Source: Pteria penguin
Lineage: Eukaryota; Mollusca; Bivalvia; Pterioida; Pteriidae
Reading direction: 5' to 3'
Length of the DNA: 64,000 nucleotides
NCBI GenBank assembly: GCA_035048485.1
Contig: CM068590.1
Span: forward strand, 12,198,494 to 12,262,493
The notes beneath the pieces were generated by a model, which saw only the letters and a list, made by a program, of their open reading frames with translations, had not been told where the DNA came from and searched no databases. Shown here piece after piece: positions 51,301 to 61,821 of this stretch (position 1 is its first letter; each line of letters starts with the position of its first letter). Both the position numbers and the translations under genes were made by a program.

Positions 51301-54300
51301 CTCCTTATTTTCTTTGTGTTTAGAAGAACTCGGAAGAATATCTTCTTTAACATGTTCGGATACTGGTACAACTGTTGCTTTCAGTTCATTCAAAAGTTTC
51401 AAATGAAGGAAAAACAAATGACCATCAGGTTTACTTGTAATGTCTTTTTCCTTCATCTTAGATGCTGAGATATCTACAGAATTCTTCAAATCGTTTCTTA
51501 TGCTGTCTTCAAATTCTTTACGAACACGAAACGAAATTGAGGAACGATCCATTTCTACTTCTCTCTTAATCTCAAAATGTGCTTCGGTTTTCATCTTTTC
51601 TCTTAAGGTATTCTTCCAGTCCACCATTTCTAATTTGAGTTCATCTGTTACTTTTGTTTCATACATTTTCCTTTTTTCTGGAAGGCTTAATTCAACAAGT
51701 TTAGAAACCTCGGCAATTCTCTTAGACAGCATTTCTTCTTTCAGTATCCTGACTTCCTCCATTATCTCTGCCTCCAATTCACTGATCTTCTTAATCTTCA
51801 AAGCTGCTTTCTCTTCCAACAGCAAGAATTCTGTTTCCTTGACCATTTTATCTCTAGATGAGCTTTCAATAACATCTTTCTCATTTGCCAGAGTTAACTG
51901 GATATTTTTCATCATTTCTTCTCTCAATCCAAGTTCAATGCCCTCAAATTCTTTCTTCAGTCGTTCCATCTGCTCTTGTTTGTATCTCCTTATTACAACA
52001 TCATCTGGTTCCATAGCTTCACGCAGACGCTGGTCTGCTAATCTAAGCATTGCTTCCTCTTTCTCCTTCATTTGTTTGTCGATTCTTTCCTGCATTAAGG
52101 ACTCTTGCAGGGCAACATACTTCTTCTCTTTCTCTTCAAATTCTACCATCAGCTCTGCGAGAACTTCTTTCTCCTTTTCCTCATGGAGCCTTTCATAAAT
52201 CAAGTCTCGTACATAATCAATGTTTTTATGAAAGTTCTCCACACACTCCTTGCGTAATTCTTTCTCCAGGATGCTTCGTTCATCTGCAATTGCCTCTTTC
52301 ACTGACTTGACCATTTCAGCTCTTTGTTGGATATAGATAGCATGTCTTTCCTGAATACTTCTTTTCTCCACTTCCTGGAAATGTGTTGTCAAGCGTTGAA
52401 GCATCTGTTCGGACAGTGTTTGCCTAATGGAATCTTCTTCTTCACTGATGAATGGTCCTGAAAATTGTGAATCAAACAATTACCCAATAGTCGCTAACCT
52501 ACCAAAATGTGTTTTTAAAAACGAAAGTCTCACTGCTAAGAAAAACTTACATATGGCTAAATTCTTGAAAGTGGGCCATAGAGACTGATAAACAGATAGG
52601 AGAGACTAGCCTCTGCATGCCTTTAATTTCAGGACTGACGACATACCAAGTAATATCAAATTAGCTTCTTGACCCTCTGTATAACATTTAGACATTAATA
52701 AACCAGAGCTGCCCAAACAGTACAAATTCCCCCCCCCCCCTTTCCCCATCCCTTTGGCAACAAAGTTGAAAACAACAAGTTCAAAGGGTCATAACTCTGT
52801 GAAAATTTATGAATGGAATTATCTACCTTCATGAAATCCTCAGATAATGTCCCTTGACCTTGTGAATGTGACCTTGATTTAAGATGGACAACAATGATGT
52901 GGAATAGTATCAGTCTGCATAATAGCACAAAGAAACAATGGCCCACACAAGAATTCTGGTTGTGTGTATACTGCAACCTTTACCTTGTAAACATGACCTT
53001 AGTTCAAGGTCATGACACACCCTTAGGTGTCTTAGGACAACAATTGTGTGAAATATTATTGATCCATGATGTAACATGCAGTTATGGCAAGGCAGGCAAG
53101 TATTTTGGCTGTGTACACTGTGACTTTGACCTTGTAGATATGAACTTACTTTAAGGTCATGACACATCCTTGGGTCATGGACAACAAATGCATGAAATAT
53201 TGTTAGTTTGCAACATAGCATGAATAAGTTATGGCTTGGACAAGGTTGATTGACAGACACAGATGGACAGAATGATTCCTATATAACCTACCTCTATAAT
53301 TAGGAAGAAATTTCTTAATTTGGTGGTCAGCATTACATCCCTTATCATACAGATATACTCTATATGACCAAGAAAGGAAAAGGATTCAACCCTACTTTCT
53401 AAAAGTTATTAGCCAACTCGATAACCATCAACCAAGCAGGTTTTGAAAGAGTTTTCACTTGTACAAGGAAGTAATTCATCATTTGATCTAATGTTTATGA
53501 AGATCAAACATTTTACAAAGTTTTTTCTCTGGATCAGAATTTCGAAACTGCAATATTAGGCAGAAGAATTTGTTGGTCACATGAACCGGCAAAATACTTG
53601 ATCATTTTGGACATTCTTGAATTTAATCCATTTTGTCGGACAAAAGATTTTCAGGAACTCTGCAGTCAGTAACACACCATGTCGTTCTTTGTAATATGTA
53701 TTGACAACTTGGACATGAGAAGTCCATGTGTTAAAGTAAGCATTAAAAACCTATACAAATATAACAAAATTGGGATTATTAAAATTGGTTTGAACTAACA
53801 CGAAATTCAAGACATCCATGTTCAAGTTCATGGGACTTGGAGTTGAATGGATTAAGTCCCAAACCTCACAATCTGTTATTTTATCATTTCTCCAATATCA
53901 TATGACCTACCGTATTTACTCGAATATAATACGCACACGAGTATAATACGCACCCCTAAAAATGACCTCGAAAATCATGAAAATACGTCTAACTCCATGT
54001 ATAATACGCAGGGGGAAAATCCAAAACAAGATGTCAATTTCGTGTTGAAACAGCAAGACCGCGAGCTGAATTTGCTTTGCCGTGTACCTTTTACAGTGTA
54101 ATGGTGTAACGTGTATTATTATCAAAAGCGGCACCAAACGACCAGCCTTTATTCATCATGTGATATCAACGCTTTTCTTTTTCATTTCATTTACAATCAA
54201 ACTCGCATAGACTTCAAATGTCTTAACTAGTACCCTCATCCCAAATGATCGCTTCATTTTTTTTTCTCTCGTTAGAATGAACGTGCTTGTTTACTATACT

Positions 54301-57300
54301 TCGTGAACTTTACGCAGAGATCGCAAATGTTTGTGAAGACAAAATACATAAAGAATGAATGAATGAGTGTTATCCAAACTGTCAATGCTCGTGCTGTTAT
54401 GGCCAAGTAACCTGTTGCGTAACTATCAATTAACCAATTACTCCTGTTATCACCTTGGGCATTTACTACGGGAAGCAGACAGTATACAGACAATAGATAT
54501 ATCTCACGCCTTGTGGGTTTGATTGAGGGCTTTAGATACTTTAACGGACACATGCAACGCTCTAAATCAGCCACTGAAGCTTAAAAACTTGGAAAAAAAG
54601 TTCCAGATTTCTAACCCTATGTATAGTACGCAATGAGAAAATGAGGGGTCAAATTGGGGAAAAAAGGTGTGTATTATATTCGAGTAAATATGGTATATGG
54701 TGGATTGCCAGATTTATTGATTGATTGATTGATTATTGATTTATGTCATTCCACAATTATTTCACATATATGGTGACAAATGGAAACCAGAAGTTGTGCA
54801 GGAAACCAGAAAGCACAACGAAAACCATATAATTGTCATTCTACAGATACACTGCCGGACTGTCCAACTTTTTTGATCCAAATATCAAAGCAAATTCGAC
54901 AAAATCTCGTTATCAATTTAAATTTAACAAATGCAGCCATTTTGTCCAATCTTTCACAAACCTAGGGTACCCTATGAAAAAAACTTCTGCAGTCTATAAT
55001 ACTGTCCAGATCTTAAACTCATTACAGAACAAAATTCGTCAAACTGCACATTTATACTTTATACTTACCGACTATACCTTCATAGTCTGTAATGCGTTCA
55101 GGGTAGTCTCTCCTGACAATGACCATTCCTCGTGCACTTGCCTGAGCCTCCCATGACCTCCTCGCAATGATAAGATCTTGCACAAAATCTTGTCTCAGGT
55201 CTTCTATCATTTGAGCATGCCTGTCTCTCGTCTCCTTCATTAATTTTTTCTAAAAACAGAAACTTCAATATGTAACTTAATTCTTTAAGTAAGCTCAAAA
55301 GATTAAGAAAATACGAAATTTCATAGTATGATAGTCTGATCCAAGTGTGGAATTTTTTTTTGTTATTAGTGTATGTCATCATGATAAATTTTGCATAAAG
55401 TTTGGATCTTTTTGTTTGTTTCTCATTTTAAATCACTCCTACATTATTTCACTTAAGAGTTATACCGTATCTGCTTGATGCACAGCACACAAATTGATAC
55501 CTATGCAACAAAGAAGCAAAGATTATCTTTCATGTGCTATGTATATATACTATGATATGGGACTTCAAACTTTACTGTGCCATCAAAGAAACAGGACACA
55601 GGCAAGTTGCTAGCAGGATTCGTACACTGTACCTCTTACTCATGAGACAAGCACCCCATTCACTGAGCTATGCCAGCTCACAACTATATGGTGGTCATGC
55701 AACTTGTGCATGTGTACATGTCAACCTGCAGCTATGCACCATCAATATGGGAAGCTACATGTTTTATAATGTAATATGTCCATCCTTGAGTCAAGTCTTA
55801 TTTCCCATCCATCAGACATATATCCTATATGTTTCTTTGACCAGGTCGGTACTTGCTGGTTGTTCTACTTCCCTTTCACTTATATTTAGTAAAAGTATCT
55901 GCCTGAAGCATCAAACTGAAGTTTACAACTTTGCAACAGACACTCTATATAAAGCAATGAGAGACTTTTTAGGTTGCTGATTATATTTCATTATATGACA
56001 TAGAAGCCTCGTCTTTCTGTCTCCTACAAAGGCAGAATACTGGTGAGTCACCCAGTGGGTTTGGACTCAGGACCCCTCATCCCAAAGCTACACATGTTAA
56101 CAACTGAGCTAATTTTGTCATCCTTCAATGGATGACCATAGTTAAGATAGATAAACCAAATAATATAAGCCCCTAGGCTAGGGCTATGAAACTGAGATAA
56201 ATTAATAAATCAAATTTTGAAATTCTTATATTTTAACCAATAGAGAATTACGTAGGTATGTATGTAATATACATGTATAATTTCCTTTGAATTAGATAAA
56301 CAATCATCATGCATACAACAAGTATTTAAATATTGAATAACAAAACATTTATCAAATTTCACTTTAATTTTTTTCTCAACATATGGCACCAACCCAGATC
56401 ATTCTCACAGTCACCAGGACCATGTCTTTTTTTTCACATTACTGTTATATTCCTTTTTGTTTTGTGTAGATAGGTAGATATTTTTCTCAAACTTTTAAAA
56501 AGAATTATTGTGCAAGCTTCTACAAAGTAAATCCTACAGTCCAGTCAAATACATCAATAACAAATTTTTACCAAAATATTTTTTCATTTTCAAAATGTTT
56601 TTAATACTGTATACTAGTAAATATTAAAACGTTGTGATCAGCAAATTCAAGACACAGATTATATACTGTGACCTTGACATTGAAGGTACAAACTTTGATC
56701 TAGGTCATGTCACTTTCTAAGAGCGTGGACAACATTCTCTTGAAGCATGATCTTATTAAATTGATACAGAAAAAGTAATGACTGGTTTCTCCACTTCTTA
56801 ATCAGAAATGTTTGTTTTAACGAAAACCTTACCCAAAATATTGGTCAAATCATCCTTACCCAAAATATTGGTCAAATCATCATTTTCAGCCTTCTGGAAG
56901 CTCCACAATCTATGGGCTCAGATTATGCAGAGCCAGAAAGTCAGAAAAGCTGACTCTGAGAAGGCAAAAGTTTTACTTTAATTCACTGACTAAGTATACC
57001 GTATATGTGTTTCAATTACTCATTTTGGTAAACATGTACGTACCATTACTCCCTTGTTTTCTTACACATAAATGTGTGAATGGTACACACTATCTTTTCA
57101 CATGAAAGGAAGACACCATACAATAATTCATCAGAAACTTCTTCTTCCTCATGATGTAGTCAGACCTCACAATAAGTAATTTTGTACCAGCAATGCATAA
57201 TGTAAAACTTGCCCACACCAAAACTATCCCTAGATATTGTAAAACTTTAACCAAAAACAGTGTCGACTAAGTATCAGAAATTTACATTTAACATTAAATA

Positions 57301-60300
57301 TCATATAAATGTATTACTGAAAGTAATCTGTCAAAGGTTCAATTAATTGTCTCAACTATACAAAGTTAAGAATTCTACTTTAACAAAACCTAATTCTACT
57401 AATGTGTACAATTAAGTGTGATGTCTCCGACAATAAAGTATAACACTTCACATAATTCTAAGCTTCATAAGAGGTTCAAACCAGCAACCATACACTTTAC
57501 CTCACAATAATGTGTATGACTTATTCTGCTTTATAGGGCAAATTTCTTGAAAAGCTTCTCATTTTCAGTTTTGCCAGATTGAATTACATTTTAACCAGAC
57601 ACACTCGGGGATCTGGTAAGTTTCACAAACTCTGATGAAATGTGCAATAGGGTTAACGCATTTCTCTCTCATGAAATGTCCTTGCTCAACTACCAAATCA
57701 CTATTGTGAGCAACTTTGATGAGGGCAAAACATTTTCATATCCACAATTACAATGTGTGTGTGAAAGCTGACAATAATGCATTTGTAATATATACTATTT
57801 CTCCAACATGACAGGGATCACTGTCATTAAAAAAGCAAAGGAAAAAAGAAAAAAACAGAAAACTTGGTCAACAATCTTTACCAAAGTCTGTGTTGGACCA
57901 GTCATTGCACTTCTAAGGGACAAGTCACCATGTGAGCATCTTACATTGCAATCAGTTGCCAAACAACAGACCATGTTTGTATGAGGATAGAAATCACTAC
58001 CTTTAATAATTTTGTTCAACTAATTTCACTTACATGATAGGCTGTGAGATCGTCACAAGCATTTTTCAAATCTACTGAGTACTTCTGACTCAATCTACTT
58101 TTGATGATGTCCGGCGAATTTTCTATATTTGGATCGTGCCGGACCTTGCTGATATCTGTAAATTCATCTGAAAATTAAAGAATTGAAATAAATATTTCTG
58201 AATATATTGTAGAAAAGGAAGCCTATGGGGGTTTTTTGTTTTGTTTTTTTTTTCTCACAGTTCTAACATTGTTACTATTGAGACTCTAATTACTACAAAA
58301 TCATCATCAAATATCATTATAAAACATATCTTAGAAAATGTATCAAACAGCTGATTGGAATAACAATACATTTTCTTTTTGCCATATTTCTCTTTGATCT
58401 AACAGGAACAATAACTCTCTGCTGTGCTAAATATAGCATGACATGTTTCTAAATAAGCAATTGTCCAGTAGTTGCATATGATATGCCCAAATTGGTAGCC
58501 AGGCAATTGGAATCTCCGAGATTTAAGTCAATTGACTGACAATCTTGAAATTTCACTTGTTACAACTACTAAGGTAAAATGATTTTGAAAAGTGTGTGTT
58601 TACAAGTTTAAATTATTTATGCTCAGTAAATAACATTATAGGGCTTAAGTGACGATTTTATAGGTTCAGGGGCGTAGCTGCCTATACCCCAGCACGCCAT
58701 GGCGTGCACATCACGGGGGGGGGGGGGGGGGGGGGGGGGGGAATTTTACTGTGACTCAAAGACATCTATACTCGTAAGTGTCAAATCAATTTGTGAAAAC
58801 ATTAATATTCAACTTTCTCAAAATCAAAAGACCTAAATGTTAAGAGGTAGATTCAAGTTCAGCTTTTATTGTGTTCGACATATATTCTTCAATATCAAAC
58901 GTCATTTCTTATGACAAAAATAGTTTCAATGTTGTCAAGATGTAGTCCAGAAAGCACGACTTTGCATTGAATTTGACAAAATTTTCTCCGGGGGGGGGGG
59001 GAGACCCTTGAACCCCCACTTTCAGGAGAGGTTGATCCCATCCCCCTCTCAGAGCTGGGCGCACCTTGTGAGAAGCTTTCTTTGTGTGCACATTGAATAT
59101 TTTTAGCTACGCCCCTGAGGTTGTTTCCCCTTCATTGAATTTGGAATTTTTATTATATTTTTACTTTTAAGTCTTCAAAATTCTTTATCATAGGAAAAGT
59201 TGTTACAAAAACTCATTAGCCCAACACTAACATGCGTGGATACAGAGGGGGGGTTAGGGGAGTCTGGACCCCCCCTGGAATCCGAAAATTTTACCAAAAA
59301 AAGGTAATATTTTGGCATTTTGGGGGTTGGACCCCCCCCCCCCCCCTGTTCTAAGAGAAAAATTTACCTTTTTTGGTAGGACCCCCTCTGACAAAAATCT
59401 CTGGATCCGCGCATGACTAATACCAGATTTATTGTCATCCTAGGCTAATATCAGATTTATCCAATAAATCTAGTATTAGCCTTGGGCGTTGGGCTAGCTC
59501 ACTGTATATTATGTTAAGCAACTAAAACTAAGTTTTAGTTGCTTATTATAATATACAATGGGCTAGTAAAATTTGTCTGTGAGCTAGTGGCTCAAAAATA
59601 TTTTTGTGAAACCAGACATAATTCCTGAGTCACTATATTTCTTACCTGGCTGCCCAAATAATGACCTAGAATTCTGGGAAGGGAAGAAGTTCTGAACACC
59701 ATAAGTAAGAAATTATTTTTTGAGAAATATATTTGAATGTCTGACTCACTGGCACGTAATTTCTATTGAAACGGTCGGCTCATACCTTCACCACCGTTTC
59801 TATTTCACCATTCATATTTTGTGTGGGAAAACTTTGCTGATAGAAACTGGGTCATTGCATCCAAAAATGGAGTAACATGCACAAATCACTTACCTTTTCA
59901 GCTAATTAAATCCTTAACTATTCATATCTATCCATTTTCTTGTAAAAACAGTCCATGTATACTCGAATAAATACATCACAAAATATTTGGTGTAGCTCTC
60001 TATTACTTCCAAACTGCCATTTAAAATTATGTCAATATGTGGTTTCACTGGCTGAAGAGTTCTAATTACTGGGGGCATCCAAGGGAAACATGGTTATAAA
60101 AATGAAGAAAAGGGTTGTTTTTCACTGAAATTTTCCTAGACATTTATTAAGTATTTGTATTTAAAGTGTTTTTAAGATATCTGCAATTTAATTGGCAGGA
60201 CTTTATGAAAAAAAAATTAGGCTTTAATTTTTTTCCCTATTTAACCTCATGGCCTCACACATGCGCACTCAATCTAGTTTGAACATGGCCATTTGAAAGT

Positions 60301-61376
60301 AATGGAGAAATACACCAAATAATTTGTGATGTATTATTCGAGTATACATGGATTGTTTTACAAGAAAATGGATTAATATGAATAGTTAAGGATTTAATTA
60401 GCTGAAAAGGTAAGTGATTTGTGCCTGTCACTCCATTTTTTGGATGCAATGACCCAGTTTCTATCAGCAAAGTTTTCCCACACAAAATATGAATGGTGAA
60501 ATAGAAACGGTGGTGAAGGTATGAGCCGACCGTTTCAATAGAAATTAACTGGCACGTGGATCTGAGAGAAATAAAAAAAATCTATCAATTTATGTCATAC
60601 TTAATCATACGCCGAGTGTGAGGGAGAAGAAGGAGAGAGAAAGATTGAGAAAAAAATGAGAAGAGAGAATCTCTCCTTTTTCTCTCTAACTATCGGCATT
60701 TAAATTGATAAAGTATGACAGTAATAATAGATTTTGACTTATTTCTTTCATATCCACGTGCCTGTGGTCTAACTCCAGGGAAATATACATATCATAAATC
60801 ATTGACACATTGTCACACACTGCAAATCCCATAACAGAATACCATGACCATGTACACAGATTTCAACGCCTGCCGCCCTTCATCATTACAGTCATGTGAC
60901 TCCAGCACAGGGAGAACATAGATGCTTAATGCTTGAGCCCGAATATTCAATGCAAAAAAATAAACAAAAAACAAAACAAAAAAACAAAATAATAATAACA
61001 ACCATTTGCTGATTGAGATCCTCCTAAATTTAACATTATCAGCTCACATTGCATCAGAAAAGAAAAACAATTCCCATCAATAAGTGACCAGCAAATGTAC
61101 ACGGTCTAATAAAAATGTAGACAAAGCCTACTAAAATAATTGTTGTTGTTATTTTCCAAACCTGATGATTTTAAGGCAATGCTTCCAGCTTAATTCAAAT
61201 AATTTTTAGAATTCCATTTTTACGATTGCTAATCCTGTCCCTGGCTGTCATTGGTATTATTATTTCACTCAAAATAATCGTAAAAACTGATAGAAATTCA
61301 GCTACGATGTGAAAAAGTCACTCGATAATTCATGTGTCAAAATCTTTGACACTACAAACAAGATTTGCTCACCCAT
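45343..61376 (-). CDS. Giant Lys/Glu-rich coiled-coil protein, 2474 aa, unassigned family
   Basis: Four exons join in phase: 61373-61376 (ATG plus one base at the end of a mostly 5'-UTR exon), 58034-58167, 55078-55249 and the 7.1-kb terminal exon 45343-52457. Total 7425 nt. The N-terminal ~450 residues are regular helix without proline, for example MIEDLRQDFVQDLIIARRSW and MLQRLTTHFQEVEKRSIQER. Then come a Ser/Asp-rich region with FTSVNSWDSD repeats, a K/E-rich region of about 1000 residues, and an acidic C-terminus ending DDEFEIEYL. Three RGKSSER cassettes punctuate the charged part. By composition it is trichohyalin-like, but that is not orthology. No signal peptide, membrane segment or enzyme motif is seen. 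A cytoskeletal or scaffold role is only a guess. The open frame of over 2300 codons and consistent splice phases make the gene itself secure. Confidence 0.9.
46995..47050 (-). repeat. RGKSSER cassette 3
   Basis: Encodes FKVGRFTLRFRGKSSER. Alternating basic and hydrophobic residues precede R-G-K-S-S-E-R. It closely matches cassette 2 and is followed by the third ELAQKK module of the charged region. Confidence 0.85.
47836..47890 (-). repeat. RGKSSER cassette 2
   Basis: Encodes LKIGRLSVRLRGKSSER. Upstream an acidic linker and downstream a K/E-rich run with KKEELAQKKYE repeat the arrangement around cassette 3, so the two were probably produced by an internal duplication of about 280 residues. 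Confidence 0.85.
49310..49365 (-). repeat. RGKSSER cassette 1
   Basis: Encodes SKLIKLKDKFMKRGKSSER, the most diverged cassette. It directly follows the FTSVNSWDSD block and precedes the K/E-rich region. Confidence 0.75.
49415..50265 (-). repeat. Coding tandem repeat, FTSVNSWDSD module
   Basis: Five clear copies of S-F/C/L-T-S-V/F-N-S-W-D-S-D (near 49555-49590, 49695-49735, 49845-49890, 49975-50020 and 50103-50147), plus two degenerate ones at the ends (about 49417-49465 and 50221-50265). Spacing is roughly 43-48 residues. Each core is followed by an Asp/Glu cluster and a variable S/Q/K linker. The Ser-Trp-Asp-Ser-Asp core resembles an acidophilic (CK2-type) phosphorylation context. Confidence 0.85.
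52780..53270 (+). repeat. ~145-bp imperfect tandem repeat (last intron of the K/E-rich gene)
   Basis: Three diverged units share GACCTTGTnnAnATGA, AAGGTCATGACACA and GGACAACAAnnGnnTGAAATA. The TTGACCTTG-type words are common in this class of low-copy repeat. Confidence 0.7.
53910..54693. mobile_element. TA-flanked DNA transposon remnant, 784 bp (pogo/mariner-like)
   Basis: Ends CCGTATTTACTCGAATATAA and (inverted) CCATATTTACTCGAATATAA match over about 28 bp; TA borders both sides (53908-53909 and 54694-54695). Extra subterminal GTATAATACGCA motifs occur near each end. It lies in the last intron of the K/E-rich gene; the interior shows no transposase. Confidence 0.82.
54717..54745. repeat. (TTGA)n microsatellite
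   Basis: Several GATT/TTGA units directly beyond the right end of the pogo/mariner-like element. Confidence 0.85.
55605..55684 (-). mobile_element. tRNA-derived SINE head
   Basis: The minus strand reads GGCATAGCTCAGTGAATGGG ... GTACGAATCCTGC, that is, A and B boxes at tRNA spacing. The acceptor stem is unpaired. It lies in the intron of the K/E-rich gene. Confidence 0.6.
56040..56112 (-). mobile_element. tRNA-derived SINE head
   Basis: The minus strand reads TTAGCTCAGTTGTTAACATG ... GAGTCCAAACCCACTGG, A and B boxes at tRNA spacing, resembling the relic at 55.6 kb. Confidence 0.55.
56827..56880 (+). repeat. Perfect 27-bp tandem duplication
   Basis: Two exact, adjacent copies starting CCTTACCCAAAATATTGG (56827-56853 and 56854-56880). 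It is recent, intronic and unrelated to any element seen. Confidence 0.95.
58667..59117. mobile_element. hAT-like MITE, 451 bp, 5-bp target duplication AGGTT
   Basis: Ends CAGGGGCGTAGCT and AGCTACGCCCCTG are perfect 13-bp inverted repeats flanked by AGGTT (58662-58666 and 59118-59122). A run of 27 G (58715-58741) and a 12-G run near 58991 lie inside. It matches the outer parts of the 24.2-kb element. Confidence 0.9.
59231..59415. mobile_element. Small hAT-like MITE with CATGCG ends, duplication ACTAA
   Basis: The left end CATGCGTGGATACAGAG and the inverted right end CATGCGCGGATCCAGAG match. ACTAA flanks both sides (59226-59230 and 59416-59420). Inside are a (C)n tract and a palindromic AAAAAAGGTAA / TTACCTTTTTT pair. 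Confidence 0.85.
59735..60790. repeat. Older palindromic host element around the MULE-like insertion
   Basis: After removing 59757-60547 and one target duplication, the flanks form an inverted repeat: GGCACGTGGATCTGAGAGAA (starting 60551) against TATTTCTTTCATATCCACGTGCC (ending about 60763), with a purine-rich stem-loop centre at 60615-60705. The fold-back element thus inserted into an existing palindrome. Confidence 0.6.
59757..60547. mobile_element. MULE-like fold-back element, long arms, 9-bp target duplication
   Basis: Two arms of roughly 270-280 bp (from 59757 inward and from 60547 inward) are near-identical inverted copies starting TAATTTCTATTGAAACGGTC. The perfect 9-bp repeat ACTGGCACG flanks the element (59748-59756 and 60548-60556). 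Long terminal repeats plus a 9-bp duplication are typical of Mutator-like elements. The spacer of about 230 bp has no coding frame. The near-identical arms suggest recent activity or arm homogenisation. Confidence 0.85.
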
Positions 61377-61398
61377 TATGAGAAATTCTCGCTGTAGA

Positions 61399-61425
61399 TT
61401 AGCCGCTGCAGAAAATATCCGCCAT
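61399..61425 (-). CDS. Short upstream ORF in the 5' UTR of the K/E-rich gene
   Basis: ATGGCGGATATTTTC opens an 8-codon frame ending in TAA, 22 nt before the main ATG at 61376. It could reduce initiation at the main start. The main ATG is the last codon-sized piece of its exon, so the mature start context is formed across the exon 1 / exon 2 junction. Confidence 0.5.
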   Translation of the reverse strand: MADIFCSG

Positions 61426-61475
61426 CTTCTGTTGATAGGGAATGAATGAATGACGTCAGATGTGCTATGACATCA
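61410..61475 (-). promoter_or_regulatory. Core promoter of the K/E-rich gene: CRE and YY1-like site
   Basis: A perfect CRE palindrome TGACGTCA lies at 61451-61458. A second ATF-like TGACATCAT sits near 61468-61476, and AAGATGGCGG (YY1-like, overlapping the uORF start) lies at about 61419-61428. YY1 sites of this form typically sit at the start of 5' UTRs, so transcription probably starts close to 61430-61445. Confidence 0.55.
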
Positions 61476-61638
61476 TGAGGGCGCTGTTAAGATATTAAGC
61501 CCAATTTAGTTTCGGATTTTTCCAGAGTTATCGTTCTTTTCTTTGATATTTTATAACATAACCACTAAAATACGTTACTTAGAATCTATAAAATCATGGA
61601 AAACAGTGCACGACAACTCTGGATTGAGAGTAGCGTTA

Positions 61639-61811
61639 CAGGGCAGGTTTTGGTGTAGTGGTTAAGCGCTTGGCTTACGGCGCCGACGATCCGGGTTCGA
61701 TTCCCGGGTTGCACTACTATGTTTAAGAGGTTGGTAACCTCCTGCTTCCATGTCTCGATATAACTGAAATATTGTTGAAAGCGACGTAAAACACCAACCA
61801 ACCAACCAAAA
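61639..61811 (+). mobile_element. tRNA-derived SINE, copy 3
   Basis: The A box TGGTGTAGTGGTTAAGCGC and B box GGTTCGATTCC are intact, and the body and (CCAA)n tail match copy 1. A 10-bp target duplication AGTAGCGTTA flanks it (61629-61638 and 61812-61821). It lies about 200 bp upstream of the K/E-rich gene promoter. Confidence 0.92.
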
Positions 61812-61821
61812 AGTAGCGTTA

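Noticed and set aside
45343..52457. Naming the large protein trichohyalin or caldesmon
   Set aside because: Similarity is compositional (Lys/Glu runs); no S100/EF-hand start and no caldesmon actin-binding motif is visible.
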